64,000 nt of DNA from assembly GCF_003605645.1 (NCBI RefSeq), contig NZ_QVMU01000002.1:248001-312000 (forward strand), in the 5' to 3' direction. The position numbers and the translations under genes are program-made. Under the pieces are notes generated by a model. It worked only from the letters and a program-made list of their open reading frames with translations, had not been told where the DNA came from and searched no databases. This DNA comes from Vibrio sinensis (GTDB lineage: Bacteria; Pseudomonadota; Gammaproteobacteria; Enterobacterales; Vibrionaceae). Positions 36,025 to 46,991 of the stretch are shown here, piece by piece; positions within the stretch are counted from its first letter, which is position 1; each line of letters opens with the position of its first letter.

Positions 36025-39000
36025 ATGGTAGATAGAGAGCAGAGCACACAAGGTCTGTATACTCCTGAACTGGAGCATGACGCTTGTGGTATCGGTTTTG
36101 TTGCTCACTTAAAAAACCGTAAATCTCATGAAGTAGTTACTCAAGCTCTTGATATGCTGGCACGAATGGAACACCGTGGTGGTCAAGGCTGCGATCCATG
36201 CAGTGGCGATGGCGCAGGTATTCTACTTCAAAAACCTCATGAATTTCTTTTAGAAGAAACGGTAAAGCTTGGTATCAAGCTGCCTTCTTTTGAAAAATAT
36301 GGCGTCGGTGTGGTGCTTTTCCCTAAAGACCAACACAAACGCGAGCAATGTCGTGATATTTTAGAACGAAACGCTAAGCGTTTAGACTTAGAAGTAATTG
36401 GCTACCGTGTGTTGCCAACAGACAACTCTATGATTGGTGCTGACCCTCTCAGTACTGAACCTCAATTTGAACACGTTTTCGTGTCGGGTGGCCCTGGTAC
36501 ATCACCAGAAGAATTAGAGCGTAAGCTATATGTACTACGTAACTACACGGTGCGTGTATGTTTAGAGAGTATATCGAACATTGGGGATGATTTTTACATC
36601 AACTCAATGTCATACAAAACCTTGGTGTATAAAGGTCAGTTAACGACTGAGCAAGTACCACAATACTTCTTAGACTTACAAAACCCAACCATGGTTACAG
36701 CACTGGCTCTAGTGCACTCTCGTTTTTCAACCAATACATTCCCGCGCTGGCGTTTAGCTCAACCTTTCCGCTACATTGCTCATAATGGTGAGATCAATAC
36801 GGTTCGCGGCAACTTGAATTGGATGAAAGCTCGTGAAGCGATCATCGAATCCGATCTATTCACTCAAGCCGAAATCGACATGCTGCTGCCTATTTGTCAG
36901 GAAGGCAGTTCAGATTCATCAAACTTTGATATGGCACTAGAGCTCCTAGTTCTCTCTGGTCGTAGCCTGCCACATGCATTAATGATGATGATTCCTGAAG
37001 CATGGCAAGAAAATAAAAACATGGACCCGACCCGTCGTGCGTTCTATCAGTACCATGCTAACGTGATGGAACCATGGGATGGCCCAGCCTCTGTTTGTTT
37101 CACCGATGGCGTACAAGTTGGTGCAACGCTTGACCGTAATGGCCTACGTCCATCTCGCTATACAGTCACTAAAGATGACTTCTTAGTGATGGCTTCTGAA
37201 TCAGGCGTAGTCGATATCGCTCCTGAAAATGTGGAATTTCGTGGTCGTTTGCAACCAGGCCGTATCTTCGTTGCCGACCTAGAGCAAGGCCGTATTATTT
37301 CTGATGAAGAAGTAAAAGATAGCATTGCTAACTCACAGCCGTACGAGCAATGGGTAAAAGAAAATCTACTTAGCCTTAACAAGCTACCGGATGCAAGCAA
37401 CGAATTTAGCCAACCATCACCAGAGAAGCTACTACACAAGCAACAATCATTTGGTGTCAGCTCTGAAGAAGTCAACGAAATCATTCTTCCTCTTGCAAAA
37501 ACAGGCTACGAGCCACTTTCTGCAATGGGTGCAGACTGGCCGCTCGCAATTCTTTCGCATCAATCTCAACACCTATCAAACTACTTTAAACAGTTATTTG
37601 CACAGGTAACCAACCCACCGATCGACCCGATCCGTGAACGGATGGTGATGTCTCTGAATACTTATCTCGGTAAGGATCAGAACCTACTGACAGAAACCCC
37701 TGAACACTGCCAAAAGGTTGAACTTGAATCTCCAGTACTCTCTAACTCTGAGTTAGAAAAACTGCGTGCTATCGATAATGAGCACCTTCAAGCGAAAACT
37801 TTGGATATCGTATTCCAAGCCAATGGAGATGCGGGTAAGTTAGAGCGAGCTCTAAAACGTATCTGTCAATATGCAGAAGATGCTGTGATCGACGGTTACT
37901 CAATCATTCTATTGACGGATCGTGCAACCAACTCTAACCACGCTGCGATTCCAGCGATGCTAGCGGTCGGTGCCGTTCACCACCACTTAATTCGCAAAGG
38001 TCTACGTGCTAAGTGTGACATCGTTGTTGAAACGGGTGACGCACGAGAAACCCATCACTTCGCAACATTGATTGGTTATGGCGCAAACGCAGTTAACCCA
38101 TACCTAGTCATTGAAACGATCGTTGAGCTACAGCGTACAAAGAAACTAGACCCAACTATTTCAGCGAAAGAGTACTTCAATAATTACCGTAAAGGCGTTA
38201 ATGGCGGTCTACTGAAAATATTCTCTAAGATGGGTATTTCAACGTTACAGTCATACCATGGTGCGCAAATTTTTGAAGCTCTGGGCATCAGCAAATCAGT
38301 GGTAGAAAAATATTTCACTGGTACAGTTTCACGAATCCAAGGTCTGACGATCGACGATATCGCGAGAGAAGTGCTGGTACGCCACCGTGTTGGTTACCCA
38401 ACCCGTGAGATCCCAGTACAGGTTCTTGATGTGGGTGGTGTTTACCAATGGAAGCAACGTGGCGAAAAACACTTATTTAACCCTGAGACAATTTCGTTAC
38501 TGCAAGAATCAACACGTAACAAAGACTACGTTCAATTTAAGCAATATGCGAAAGCTGTTGATGATCAAGGTGATAACGCAGCAACACTGCGCAGCCAACT
38601 AGATTTCATCAAAAATCCGGCAGGTTCAATCCCGCTAGAAGATGTAGAGCCGATTGAAAATATTCTCAAACGCTTTGCTACTGGTGCCATGTCGTTTGGT
38701 TCGATTTCCCATGAAGCGCACTCTACGCTTGCGGTCGCGATGAACCGTATCGGTGCGAAATCAAATTCAGGCGAAGGCGGCGAAGATCCAGCCCGTTTTG
38801 AGAAGAAAGATAATGGTGACTGGGAACGTTCAGCGATTAAACAAGTCGCATCTGGCCGTTTTGGCGTGACCTCTTACTACCTAACCAATGCTGATGAGCT
38901 ACAAATTAAGATGGCTCAAGGGGCAAAACCTGGTGAGGGTGGTCAACTACCTGGTGACAAGGTCGATGACTGGATCGGGGCCACACGTCACTCAACGCCA

Positions 39001-40572
39001 GGAGTGGGTCTTATTTCCCCACCACCACATCATGACATTTACTCAATCGAAGATTTGGCTCAGTTGATCTACGATTTGAAAAATGCCAACCGAGCAGGCC
39101 GAGTTAACGTGAAGTTAGTATCGGAAGCTGGCGTTGGTACGATTGCCTCAGGTGTTGCGAAAGCCAAAGCTGATGTGGTTCTCATTGCCGGTTTTGATGG
39201 TGGTACAGGTGCATCTCCGATGTCATCCATTCGTCATACAGGTCTTCCTTGGGAATTAGGTCTAGCAGAAACTCACCAAACGCTACTGAAAAACGGTCTA
39301 CGTAACCGTATCGTCGTTCAGTCAGATGGACAGATGAAAACCCCTCGAGATCTTGCCGTAGCGACGCTACTGGGCGCAGAGGAATGGGGCGTTGCTACCG
39401 CAGCACTTGTGGTTGAAGGTTGTATCATGATGCGTAAGTGTCATAAAAATACTTGTCCGGTTGGTATCGCAACTCAAAATAAAACACTACGTGAACGCTT
39501 TGACGGTCGTGTAGAAGACGTGGTGACGTTCTTCCAATACATGGCAGAAGGGCTGCGTGAAGTGATGGCTGAACTTGGTTTCCGTTCGATTGAAGAAATG
39601 GTAGGTCAATCTCACAAACTTAAAGTTCGTGAAGATATTGGCCACTGGAAATACAAAAACCTCGATCTTACACCTGTTTTGCACATTGAACATGCACGTA
39701 AAGAAGATGGTGTCTATAACCAAACTCAACAAAATCACAACCTCGAAAACGTATTGGATCGTAAGCTAATCCAAGCCGCTATACCGGCGCTTGAAAAAGG
39801 CGAATCGGTTACCGCTGAGTTCCCAATCATTAACACAGACCGTTCTGTGGGTACTATGCTGTCGAACGAGATTTCGAAAGTGTACAAAGACCAAGGTCTT
39901 CCGCAACCAATGAACGTTAAGTTCTACGGTTCTGCGGGACAATCTTTCGGTGCGTTCCTTGCGAAAGGAGTTAAGTTTGAAGTCGAAGGTGATGCGAACG
40001 ACTACTGGGGCAAAGGTTTATCTGGCGGTACTTTGGTACTTTACCCAGATGCAAAATCAACCATCGTAGCCGAAGACAACATCGTTGTAGGTAACGTCTG
40101 TTTCTACGGAGCAACCTCGGGTGAGTCTTTCATTCGCGGTATGGCTGGCGAACGTTTCTGTGTTCGTAACTCAGGAGCAAAAGTCGTCGTCGAGGGTATT
40201 GGTGATCACGGCTGTGAATACATGACAGGCGGTACAGCTATTATCCTTGGCTCGACAGGCCGCAACTTTGCTGCTGGTATGAGCGGTGGTGTTGCCTATG
40301 TCTGGGATAAAGTCGGTGATTTTGAAACTAAGCTGAACCCTGAACTGGTCGACCTAGATCCTATCGAGCAAGAAGATAAAGATCTTCTACTGGACATGCT
40401 AACTAAGCATGTCGAATTCACAGGAAGTGAAGTGGCTCAATCTTTCCTAGACAATTTTGAAGCGAGTTTAACCTCATTGGTTAAGGTCATGCCGCGTGAT
40501 TACAAAGCCGTACTTCAAAAGCGTAAAGCGAACACTGAGCAGACACAAACGGAAGAAGTGGAGGCAGTATAA
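36025..40572 (+). CDS. gltB: Glutamate synthase (NADPH) large subunit
   Basis: Converts glutamine plus 2-oxoglutarate into two glutamates, with GltD supplying electrons. It has 1515 residues. A short propeptide precedes the catalytic N-terminal Cys21 in HDACGIGFVAHL, which starts the class II glutaminase domain (to about 430). The central domain, FMN domain and three [3Fe-4S] cysteines (C1133, C1139, C1144 in CIMMRKCHKNTCPVG) follow, and a C-terminal beta-helix with G-rich repeats (GTAIILGSTGRNFAAGMSGG) ends the protein. AAGGA lies eight bases before the ATG. The stop overlaps gltD as TAATG. Confidence 0.98.
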   Translation: MVDREQSTQGLYTPELEHDACGIGFVAHLKNRKSHEVVTQALDMLARMEHRGGQGCDPCSGDGAGILLQKPHEFLLEETVKLGIKLPSFEKYGVGVVLFPKDQHKREQCRDILERNAKRLDLEVIGYRVLPTDNSMIGADPLSTEPQFEHVFVSGGPGTSPEELERKLYVLRNYTVRVCLESISNIGDDFYINSMSYKTLVYKGQLTTEQVPQYFLDLQNPTMVTALALVHSRFSTNTFPRWRLAQPFRYIAHNGEINTVRGNLNWMKAREAIIESDLFTQAEIDMLLPICQEGSSDSSNFDMALELLVLSGRSLPHALMMMIPEAWQENKNMDPTRRAFYQYHANVMEPWDGPASVCFTDGVQVGATLDRNGLRPSRYTVTKDDFLVMASESGVVDIAPENVEFRGRLQPGRIFVADLEQGRIISDEEVKDSIANSQPYEQWVKENLLSLNKLPDASNEFSQPSPEKLLHKQQSFGVSSEEVNEIILPLAKTGYEPLSAMGADWPLAILSHQSQHLSNYFKQLFAQVTNPPIDPIRERMVMSLNTYLGKDQNLLTETPEHCQKVELESPVLSNSELEKLRAIDNEHLQAKTLDIVFQANGDAGKLERALKRICQYAEDAVIDGYSIILLTDRATNSNHAAIPAMLAVGAVHHHLIRKGLRAKCDIVVETGDARETHHFATLIGYGANAVNPYLVIETIVELQRTKKLDPTISAKEYFNNYRKGVNGGLLKIFSKMGISTLQSYHGAQIFEALGISKSVVEKYFTGTVSRIQGLTIDDIAREVLVRHRVGYPTREIPVQVLDVGGVYQWKQRGEKHLFNPETISLLQESTRNKDYVQFKQYAKAVDDQGDNAATLRSQLDFIKNPAGSIPLEDVEPIENILKRFATGAMSFGSISHEAHSTLAVAMNRIGAKSNSGEGGEDPARFEKKDNGDWERSAIKQVASGRFGVTSYYLTNADELQIKMAQGAKPGEGGQLPGDKVDDWIGATRHSTPGVGLISPPPHHDIYSIEDLAQLIYDLKNANRAGRVNVKLVSEAGVGTIASGVAKAKADVVLIAGFDGGTGASPMSSIRHTGLPWELGLAETHQTLLKNGLRNRIVVQSDGQMKTPRDLAVATLLGAEEWGVATAALVVEGCIMMRKCHKNTCPVGIATQNKTLRERFDGRVEDVVTFFQYMAEGLREVMAELGFRSIEEMVGQSHKLKVREDIGHWKYKNLDLTPVLHIEHARKEDGVYNQTQQNHNLENVLDRKLIQAAIPALEKGESVTAEFPIINTDRSVGTMLSNEISKVYKDQGLPQPMNVKFYGSAGQSFGAFLAKGVKFEVEGDANDYWGKGLSGGTLVLYPDAKSTIVAEDNIVVGNVCFYGATSGESFIRGMAGERFCVRNSGAKVVVEGIGDHGCEYMTGGTAIILGSTGRNFAAGMSGGVAYVWDKVGDFETKLNPELVDLDPIEQEDKDLLLDMLTKHVEFTGSEVAQSFLDNFEASLTSLVKVMPRDYKAVLQKRKANTEQTQTEEVEAV

Positions 40573-42041
40573 TGGGTAAGCCTACTGGATTTTTAGAGCA
40601 TGGTCGCGAGCTTCCACAGAAGCTCGATCCATCGGTTCGCATCGAAGATAACAAAGAGTTCGTTCTCAACGAAGAGTTCGGCGACAAAATTAACACTCAG
40701 GCTTCTCGCTGTATGGACTGTGGTGTACCGTTTTGTCATAACGGCTGCCCTATCGGCAACATCATTCCTGAGTTTAACGATGCGGTTTATCGTGATAGTT
40801 GGGAAGAGGCTTGGAACATTCTTAGCTCAACCAATAACTTCCCTGAATTTACTGGTCGTGTATGTCCAGCACCTTGCGAAAGTGCGTGTGTACTTGGTAT
40901 TAACCAAGATCCAATCACTATCTGTAACATCGAGAAAACCATTGTAGAAACCGCCTATCGCGAGGGCTACGCCAAACCAAAAAAACCACGTGTTCGTACT
41001 GGTAAGACCGTAGCTATCATAGGTTCAGGCCCTGCGGGTCTAGCTGCCGCTGAGCAGCTCAATAGTGCTGGCCATTGCGTCACAGTGTTTGAGCGTGATG
41101 AAAAAGTCGGTGGTCTACTACGTTTTGGTATCCCTGACTTCAAACTCGGTATGGATGTCATTGATCGTAAGATTAATCTAATGACAGATGCTGGTATTGA
41201 ATTCAAAGTGAATCAACACATTGGTGTTGATGTAAATGCACAACAACTTCGTCAAGAGTTTGATGTCGTATTGCTCACTGGTGGCTCTACAGTACCTCGT
41301 GACTTACCAATTCCTGGCCGTGAACTTAAAGGCGTTCATTTTGCTATGGAATTCCTAGGCCAAAACAATCGTCGAGCTAACGACATGGATCTGAAGGCTG
41401 AAGAAATTCATGCGAAAGACAAGCATGTTGTGGTTATCGGGGGTGGTGATACGGGCTCTGACTGTGTCGGCACATCAAACCGTCATAAAGCAACGAGCAT
41501 CACTCAAGTAGAAATAATGCCAGTTCCGCCAGAACAGCGCCCTGCTAATATGCCTTGGCCGCAATATCCAATGATCATGAAAACCACCACTTCACACGAA
41601 GAGGGTTGTGAGCGTCATTGGAATATTCTGACTAAAGAGTTTATCGGTAATGATAAAGGTGAAGTAACCGGGCTACGCATTGCTGACATCGTCTGGCAAG
41701 ATGCTAAGCCAGGTGAACGCCCTGGATTTGACGAAGTCGCGAACTCCGAAAGAGTTATTCCATGTGATATGGCATTCCTTGCGATGGGCTTCTTACATCC
41801 AGAGCCTACTGGTGTCCTTGCTCAACTTGACGTAAAACTCGACGAGCGTGGAAACGTGGCTACTGAAGGGTTTGCCACTAGCCAAAAAGGTGTATTCGCT
41901 GCTGGTGACATGCGTACTGGGCAATCTTTAGTCGTTCGTTGTATTAACGAAGGTCGAGAGTGTGCAATTGAGATTGATCGCTACCTTATGGGTAACTCAA
42001 ATCTTGAAGCAAAAGCGAATTCATTAATGCTTTCTGCTTAA
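40572..42041 (+). CDS. gltD: Glutamate synthase (NADPH) small subunit
   Basis: Flavoprotein that passes electrons from NADPH to GltB. The 489 residues show the N-terminal [4Fe-4S] cysteine motifs CMDCGVPFCHNGCPIGN and RVCPAPCESACVLG, the FAD-binding loop AIIGSGPAGLAAAEQL at about 149-164 and the NADPH loop VVVIGGGDTGSDCVGT near 290. GVFAAGDMRTGQSLVV closes the FAD site. Translation is probably coupled to gltB through the one-base overlap. A terminator follows. Confidence 0.98.
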   Translation: MGKPTGFLEHGRELPQKLDPSVRIEDNKEFVLNEEFGDKINTQASRCMDCGVPFCHNGCPIGNIIPEFNDAVYRDSWEEAWNILSSTNNFPEFTGRVCPAPCESACVLGINQDPITICNIEKTIVETAYREGYAKPKKPRVRTGKTVAIIGSGPAGLAAAEQLNSAGHCVTVFERDEKVGGLLRFGIPDFKLGMDVIDRKINLMTDAGIEFKVNQHIGVDVNAQQLRQEFDVVLLTGGSTVPRDLPIPGRELKGVHFAMEFLGQNNRRANDMDLKAEEIHAKDKHVVVIGGGDTGSDCVGTSNRHKATSITQVEIMPVPPEQRPANMPWPQYPMIMKTTTSHEEGCERHWNILTKEFIGNDKGEVTGLRIADIVWQDAKPGERPGFDEVANSERVIPCDMAFLAMGFLHPEPTGVLAQLDVKLDERGNVATEGFATSQKGVFAAGDMRTGQSLVVRCINEGRECAIEIDRYLMGNSNLEAKANSLMLSA

Positions 42042-42096
42042 CAAAATTTGGCGAGGCCCTGTCTCGCCATAAACGGTTCCTTCCGTCTAAACCTTT

Positions 42097-42123
42097 GACC
42101 AGTCATATAGGCTGGTCTTTTTT
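42097..42123 (+). terminator. Terminator of gltBD
   Basis: GACCAG / CTGGTC stem (with extra pairs towards the loop) followed by a run of T residues, about 55 bases after gltD. Confidence 0.75.
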
Positions 42124-42233
42124 ATTTTTACTATTTTATTTCTAATTGTTTTTCATTTCTGTGATTTAACGTTTCTCATCTCTTTAACCGAGTCTGCTAA
42201 ACTAAAAAACTTATAAATTCAAAGACAAATACT

Positions 42234-42665
42234 ATGAGACGAGCGCTATTTTCATGCATTGGTAGCTTAATTCTGACCGGATGCAGCCACGGGGGAACGA
42301 TAATGACGAGCAAAATTAATCAAATTTGCGGCGACAAACCCAACTGTGTGTCGACCATGGATCAGCGCGAACAGCACCAATTAGCGCCTTTTCTATTACG
42401 ATCTGATACAACAATCAAAGATATCGAACAAGTCGCTCTGCAGCTCCCTGGAGCCAAAACGATCATTAGTGAAGATAACTATTTACACATTGCATGCACC
42501 AGCAAAATCATGCGCTTTGTTGATGACTTAGAGTTAGAAATTAACGATAACCAACTCACAGTAAGATCAGAATCTCGTGTCGGCTATTCCGACTTTGGAG
42601 TTAACCGTAAGCGTGCTGAACAATTAAGAAAATTACTTACACAAGCAGATCTGTTAGCCGATTAA
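42234..42665 (+). CDS. DUF1499 family lipoprotein
   Basis: Function unknown. The 143 residues begin with a lipoprotein signal (RALFSCIGSLILTGCSHGG; lipobox LTGC). The mature part has the DUF1499 features CGDKPNCVST, a central FVDDLELEINDNQLTVRSES and the closing RVGYSDFGVNRKRAEQLRKL. The ribosome-binding site is weak. It stands alone between gltD and truB, with terminators on both sides, so it is a single-gene unit. Confidence 0.9.
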   Translation: MRRALFSCIGSLILTGCSHGGTIMTSKINQICGDKPNCVSTMDQREQHQLAPFLLRSDTTIKDIEQVALQLPGAKTIISEDNYLHIACTSKIMRFVDDLELEINDNQLTVRSESRVGYSDFGVNRKRAEQLRKLLTQADLLAD

Positions 42666-42716
42666 TCAACCTACTGCCCGCATGAGTAACAGCAATGAAT
42701 AGCAAAAATTCTAAAC

Positions 42717-42748
42717 AAAAAAGCCATGGTGATTACCATGGCTTTTTT
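42717..42748. terminator. Bidirectional terminator between the DUF1499 gene and truB
   Basis: Fourteen-bp perfect stem AAAAAAGCCATGGT / ACCATGGCTTTTTT with a GATT loop. Confidence 0.92.
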
Positions 42749-42798
42749 AATTCTCAGTTTTAGTACGAAACTGTTTTCTACGATTTCGTTACGCGAAC

Positions 42799-43752
42799 TT
42801 ATTCGACATCAACTGGTTCGCGAAATACCACTAAGCGTTTCGGTGCAACTCGACCATTGTCGTCAATCTGAGCGACACCAATAAAGAGTTTCTCTTCACC
42901 GCTTGTCATTCTCACAGTTCCGTCAACAGGAGCACCGGTGACTTGAACTGGCATACCGTGTTGAACTAAATCAGTCAGTTCAGCATTCAAGTTCACTTCA
43001 GGTAAATCTTCTACCGCACTGTCCATAGGCATTAGCAATGGATCAAGTAGCTCACGAGGAGCAATCTCGTCACGATGAGCTTGTTCTAGCAATTCGTTTA
43101 ATTGCTCAAGCGTCACCATTTTCTCATAAGGATATTTAGCCACAGCGGTACGACGAAGCATCGTCACGTGTGCGCCACAACCTAATAGTTCGCCTAAATC
43201 ATCAACGATTGTGCGAATGTAGGTGCCTTTTGAGCAATGTACTTCCATCTCAACTTCATCACCTTCAAAGCGATGTAGGACAATTTCGTACACAGTGATT
43301 TTGCGAGACTCACGAGGGACTTCAATACCTGCTCGTGCGTATTCGTACAAAGGCTTACCTTGGTATTTTAACGCAGAGAACATAGATGGCACTTGATCCG
43401 ATTCGCCACGGAAAGTTTCGATACTCGCTTCCAGTTTCGCTAAATCAACATCGATAGGACGAGTTTCAACAACTTCACCATCAGAATCTGAGGTGTTAGT
43501 GCGCTCGCCAAGCTTTGCAATCACGCGGTAGCGTTTATCCGAATCGAGCAAAAACTGGGAAAACTTGGTCGCTTCACCCAAGCAAATTGGCAACATGCCA
43601 GTTGCAAGTGGATCTAGAGCGCCAGTATGACCGGCTTTTTCAGCAAAGTAGATGCGTTTTACTTTTTGAAGCGCATCATTTGAAGAAATACCCGTTGGTT
43701 TATCCAGTAGGATCACACCATCAATTGGACGACCTTTGCGACGACGTGCCAT
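42799..43752 (-). CDS. truB: TruB, tRNA pseudouridine-55 synthase
   Basis: Makes pseudouridine 55 in the T-loop of tRNAs. The 317 residues contain [20 protein letters not shown] with the catalytic Asp near residue 48, [20 protein letters not shown] and [20 protein letters not shown], then a C-terminal PUA-like extension. The ATG overlaps the rbfA stop by one base (TAATG). In E. coli rpsO and pnp follow truB; here a terminator and a convergent gene follow. Confidence 0.97.
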   Translation of the reverse strand: MARRRKGRPIDGVILLDKPTGISSNDALQKVKRIYFAEKAGHTGALDPLATGMLPICLGEATKFSQFLLDSDKRYRVIAKLGERTNTSDSDGEVVETRPIDVDLAKLEASIETFRGESDQVPSMFSALKYQGKPLYEYARAGIEVPRESRKITVYEIVLHRFEGDEVEMEVHCSKGTYIRTIVDDLGELLGCGAHVTMLRRTAVAKYPYEKMVTLEQLNELLEQAHRDEIAPRELLDPLLMPMDSAVEDLPEVNLNAELTDLVQHGMPVQVTGAPVDGTVRMTSGEEKLFIGVAQIDDNGRVAPKRLVVFREPVDVE

Positions 43753-44147
43753 TACTCTTCGTCCTCACGACCAGCTTCTTTTTTCTTACGCTTGTCTTCG
43801 CTCAGTACTTCACTTACTAGGCTAGACATACGCATACCCTCGACTAATGTATTGTCGTAAGTAAAACGAACTTCTGGAGTTAGGCGATGACGAATGCGTT
43901 TACCAAGCATCATGCGTACTGGCACTTCATGCTCTTTAAGAGCAGCTAGGCAACTTTCAGGTGTTTGCTCACCAACGCATAGAAACGTCACAAATACCTT
44001 TGCGTATGCAAGGTCACGAGACACTTCTACGTCAGAAATAGTCACCATACCTAAACGAGAGTCACGAACTTCACGTTGTAGGATAAGTGCTAATTCTTTC
44101 TGTAATTGCTGCGCAACACGTTGCGAGCGGCTAAATTCTTTTGACAT
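43752..44147 (-). CDS. rbfA: RbfA, 30S ribosome-binding factor
   Basis: KH-fold protein that helps mature the 5' end of 16S rRNA, important in the cold. From [19 protein letters not shown] (start 44147, GAGA upstream) it has 131 residues; a GTG four codons earlier is open. The conserved [19 protein letters not shown] and [16 protein letters not shown] are present. The tail is charged. It lies between infB and truB, the standard order. Confidence 0.96.
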   Translation of the reverse strand: MSKEFSRSQRVAQQLQKELALILQREVRDSRLGMVTISDVEVSRDLAYAKVFVTFLCVGEQTPESCLAALKEHEVPVRMMLGKRIRHRLTPEVRFTYDNTLVEGMRMSSLVSEVLSEDKRKKKEAGREDEE

Positions 44148-44280
44148 ATCTTTTCTCACTAAACTTCAATGTAGATGATTTACCTACACTGAAAATGAAA
44201 GAATGGGGGGATGGTTAATACCAGCCCCCCATGGCGTATTCAACAACCTATCACTGACTGATGTCAGTAATATTAGTCAA

Positions 44281-46971
44281 TTAGTCTAGAGTACGTTTAA
44301 TCTCAATGATTTCGAATACTTCGATTTGGTCACCAACGCGAACATCATTGTAGTTCTTAACGCCGATACCACATTCGTAGCCATTCTTAACTTCTTGAAC
44401 GTCATCTTTAAAGCGACGTAGTGACTCAAGCTCACCTTCATAGATAACAACGTTTTCACGTAGTACGCGAATTGGGTTGCTACGTTTGATGGTACCTTCA
44501 GTAACCATACAGCCAGCGATTGCGCCCAGTTTTGGTGACTTAAATACGTCACGAACTTCAGCAAGACCAATAATCTCTTGCTTGAATTCTGGAGCAAGCA
44601 TACCGCCCATCGCTTGTTTCACTTCGTCAATCAATTGGTAAATGATTGAGTAGTAACGAAGATCAACGTTAGCTGATTCAATTGCACGACGTGCTGAAGT
44701 ATCTGCACGAACGTTAAAGCCTAGGATGATAGCATTTGAAGCTTCAGCAAGAACTGCATCAGTTTCAGTAATACCACCAACACCAGAACCTACGATGTTA
44801 ACTTTTACTTCTTCAGTAGAAAGTTTACGTAGAGAATCTGCAATTGCTTCAACAGAACCTTGTACGTCAGCTTTAAGCACAACGTTTAGTTCAGCTACTT
44901 CACCAGCAGTCATGTTAGAGAACATATTCTCTAGCTTAGATTTCTGTTGACGAGCAAGTTTCACATCACGGAATTTACCCTGACGGTAGTTTGCAACTTC
45001 ACGAGCTTTACGCTCATCACGAACTACTGTTGCTTCATCACCAGACGCTGGTACACCAGAAAGACCAATGATCTCTACTGGAATAGATGGACCTGCTTCA
45101 GTGATCTCTTGACCATTTTCGTCGCGCATTGCACGAACACGGCCATATTCTTGACCACATAGTAAGATATCACCTTTGTGCAATGTACCTGATTGAACAA
45201 GTACTGTAGCAACTGGACCACGACCTTTATCAAGACGAGATTCAACTACAACACCAGATGCCATACCTTGCTTAACAGCAGTTAGCTCTAGAACTTCTGA
45301 TTGAAGAAGAATAGTTTCTAGCAGACCTTCGATGTTTGTACCCTGTTTAGCAGAGATGTGAACGAACATGTTCTCACCGCCCCACTCCTCAGGAATTACG
45401 TCGTACTGAGCAAGCTCATTTTTAACGTTATCTGGGTTTGCGTCTTCTTTATCGATCTTGTTCACAGCAACAATCAGAGGTACACCAGCCGCTTTCGCGT
45501 GTTGGATAGCTTCGATTGTTTGTGGCATAACGCCATCATCTGCTGCAACAACTAGAACAACGATATCTGTCGCTTGAGCACCACGAGCACGCATTGCAGT
45601 AAATGCCGCGTGTCCTGGAGTATCAAGGAACGTAATCATGCCGTTTTCAGTTTCAACGTGGTATGCACCGATGTGCTGTGTGATACCGCCCGCTTCACCT
45701 GAAGCAACGTGTGCTTTACGGATGTAGTCAAGTGTCGAAGTTTTACCGTGGTCAACGTGACCCATGATAGTAACAACTGGAGCACGAGGAACTGCCTCTG
45801 CGTTCACGTCACGATCAGAAAGTACCGCTTCTTCAAGTTCGTTCTCTTTACGAAGAACAACCTTGTGGCCAAACTCTTCAGCAACAAGTTGTGCTGTTTC
45901 TTGGTCGATCACTTGGTTGATGGTTGCCATAGCACCCATCTTCATCATTGATTTGATAACTTCAGTTGCTTTTACTGACATTTTGCTTGCCAGTTCAGAA
46001 AGCACGATCGTTTCACCGATCACAACTGCCTGTTTTGCAACAGTTGCTGTCTTATCAAAACCATGTTGCATAGACGCTGGCTTAGCCATTCTGCCTTTGC
46101 GACCACGTGAGCCACGCTCTTGGTTGTCGTTTTTAGAAGACATTTTCTTCTGTTTACGACGACGACTAGTACCGCCTTCTTCACGACGATCTGCTTCATC
46201 TTCGGCTTCTCGTGCGTAACTTGAAGTCGTTACATGGTAATCTGTATTTTCCATATCACCCTTTTTCTTTTCTGCAGCAGACCAACGCTCTTTATTCTTC
46301 TCAGCCAATTCGCGAGCTTCTTCAAGCTTGCGCTGACTTTCCTCTTCAGCCTTACGCTTAGCTTCTTCTTCCTGACGACGTTTAAGCTCGTCGGCCTCTT
46401 TTCGTGCTGCTTGTTGCTTAGATTTCGCTTCAGCATCGCGCTTAACTTCTTCATCAGTCTTCTGCGATACTTTGTCTTTTGCGTCACGTTTCGCTTTTTC
46501 TTCAGCTTCACGTTTTGCTTCAGCTTCACGCTTAGCTTTCTCTTCAGCTTCGCGTTTTGCTACTTCTTCAGCTTCACGCTTTGCTGCTTCTTCAGCTTGG
46601 CGTGCTGCTTCTTCTGCTTCACGCTGAGCTGCTTCTTCAGCTTCGCGTGTCGCTTCGTCTTCAATTGTGCTGCGCTTTACGTATGTACGTTTTTTGCGCA
46701 CCTCAACCTGAACATTTTTACTCTTGCCGCCACCCGCGTTAACGCTTAGTGTGCTACGAGTTTTGCGCTGTAAAGTTAAGCGAGTAGGCTCTGAATCGCC
46801 TGAAGTATCACCGTGCTCTTTCTTTAGATGAGAGAGAAGCGTCTGCTTCTCTTCATCAGAAACACTGTCTGTACCCGCTTTCTTCATACCAGCGTCAGCA
46901 AGTTGCTCGATCAAGCGGTCAACTGGAGTTCCAATCTCTTCACTCAGTGCTTTAACTGTTAATTGTGTCAT
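44281..46971 (-). CDS. infB: Translation initiation factor IF-2
   Basis: GTPase that brings fMet-tRNA to the 30S subunit and promotes subunit joining. The 896 residues comprise an N-terminal domain (1-55), a long charged low-complexity segment (about 103-235, rich in Ala, Glu, Lys and Arg, likely helical), a basic linker, and the GTPase core with GHVDHGKT at 404-411, DTPGHAAF and NKIDKE, then domains II-IV. The low-complexity segment creates a long antisense open frame that is not a gene. It is 20 bases from nusA and part of the rimP-nusA-infB-rbfA-truB operon. Confidence 0.98.
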   Translation of the reverse strand: MTQLTVKALSEEIGTPVDRLIEQLADAGMKKAGTDSVSDEEKQTLLSHLKKEHGDTSGDSEPTRLTLQRKTRSTLSVNAGGGKSKNVQVEVRKKRTYVKRSTIEDEATREAEEAAQREAEEAARQAEEAAKREAEEVAKREAEEKAKREAEAKREAEEKAKRDAKDKVSQKTDEEVKRDAEAKSKQQAARKEADELKRRQEEEAKRKAEEESQRKLEEARELAEKNKERWSAAEKKKGDMENTDYHVTTSSYAREAEDEADRREEGGTSRRRKQKKMSSKNDNQERGSRGRKGRMAKPASMQHGFDKTATVAKQAVVIGETIVLSELASKMSVKATEVIKSMMKMGAMATINQVIDQETAQLVAEEFGHKVVLRKENELEEAVLSDRDVNAEAVPRAPVVTIMGHVDHGKTSTLDYIRKAHVASGEAGGITQHIGAYHVETENGMITFLDTPGHAAFTAMRARGAQATDIVVLVVAADDGVMPQTIEAIQHAKAAGVPLIVAVNKIDKEDANPDNVKNELAQYDVIPEEWGGENMFVHISAKQGTNIEGLLETILLQSEVLELTAVKQGMASGVVVESRLDKGRGPVATVLVQSGTLHKGDILLCGQEYGRVRAMRDENGQEITEAGPSIPVEIIGLSGVPASGDEATVVRDERKAREVANYRQGKFRDVKLARQQKSKLENMFSNMTAGEVAELNVVLKADVQGSVEAIADSLRKLSTEEVKVNIVGSGVGGITETDAVLAEASNAIILGFNVRADTSARRAIESANVDLRYYSIIYQLIDEVKQAMGGMLAPEFKQEIIGLAEVRDVFKSPKLGAIAGCMVTEGTIKRSNPIRVLRENVVIYEGELESLRRFKDDVQEVKNGYECGIGVKNYNDVRVGDQIEVFEIIEIKRTLD

Positions 46972-46991
46972 GCCGCTTCCTCCTTGCTGAA

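Noticed and set aside
46234..46749. 171-codon ORF antisense to infB
   Set aside because: Leu/Phe/Ser-rich frame caused by the Ala/Glu/Lys/Arg low-complexity segment of IF-2 read backwards.
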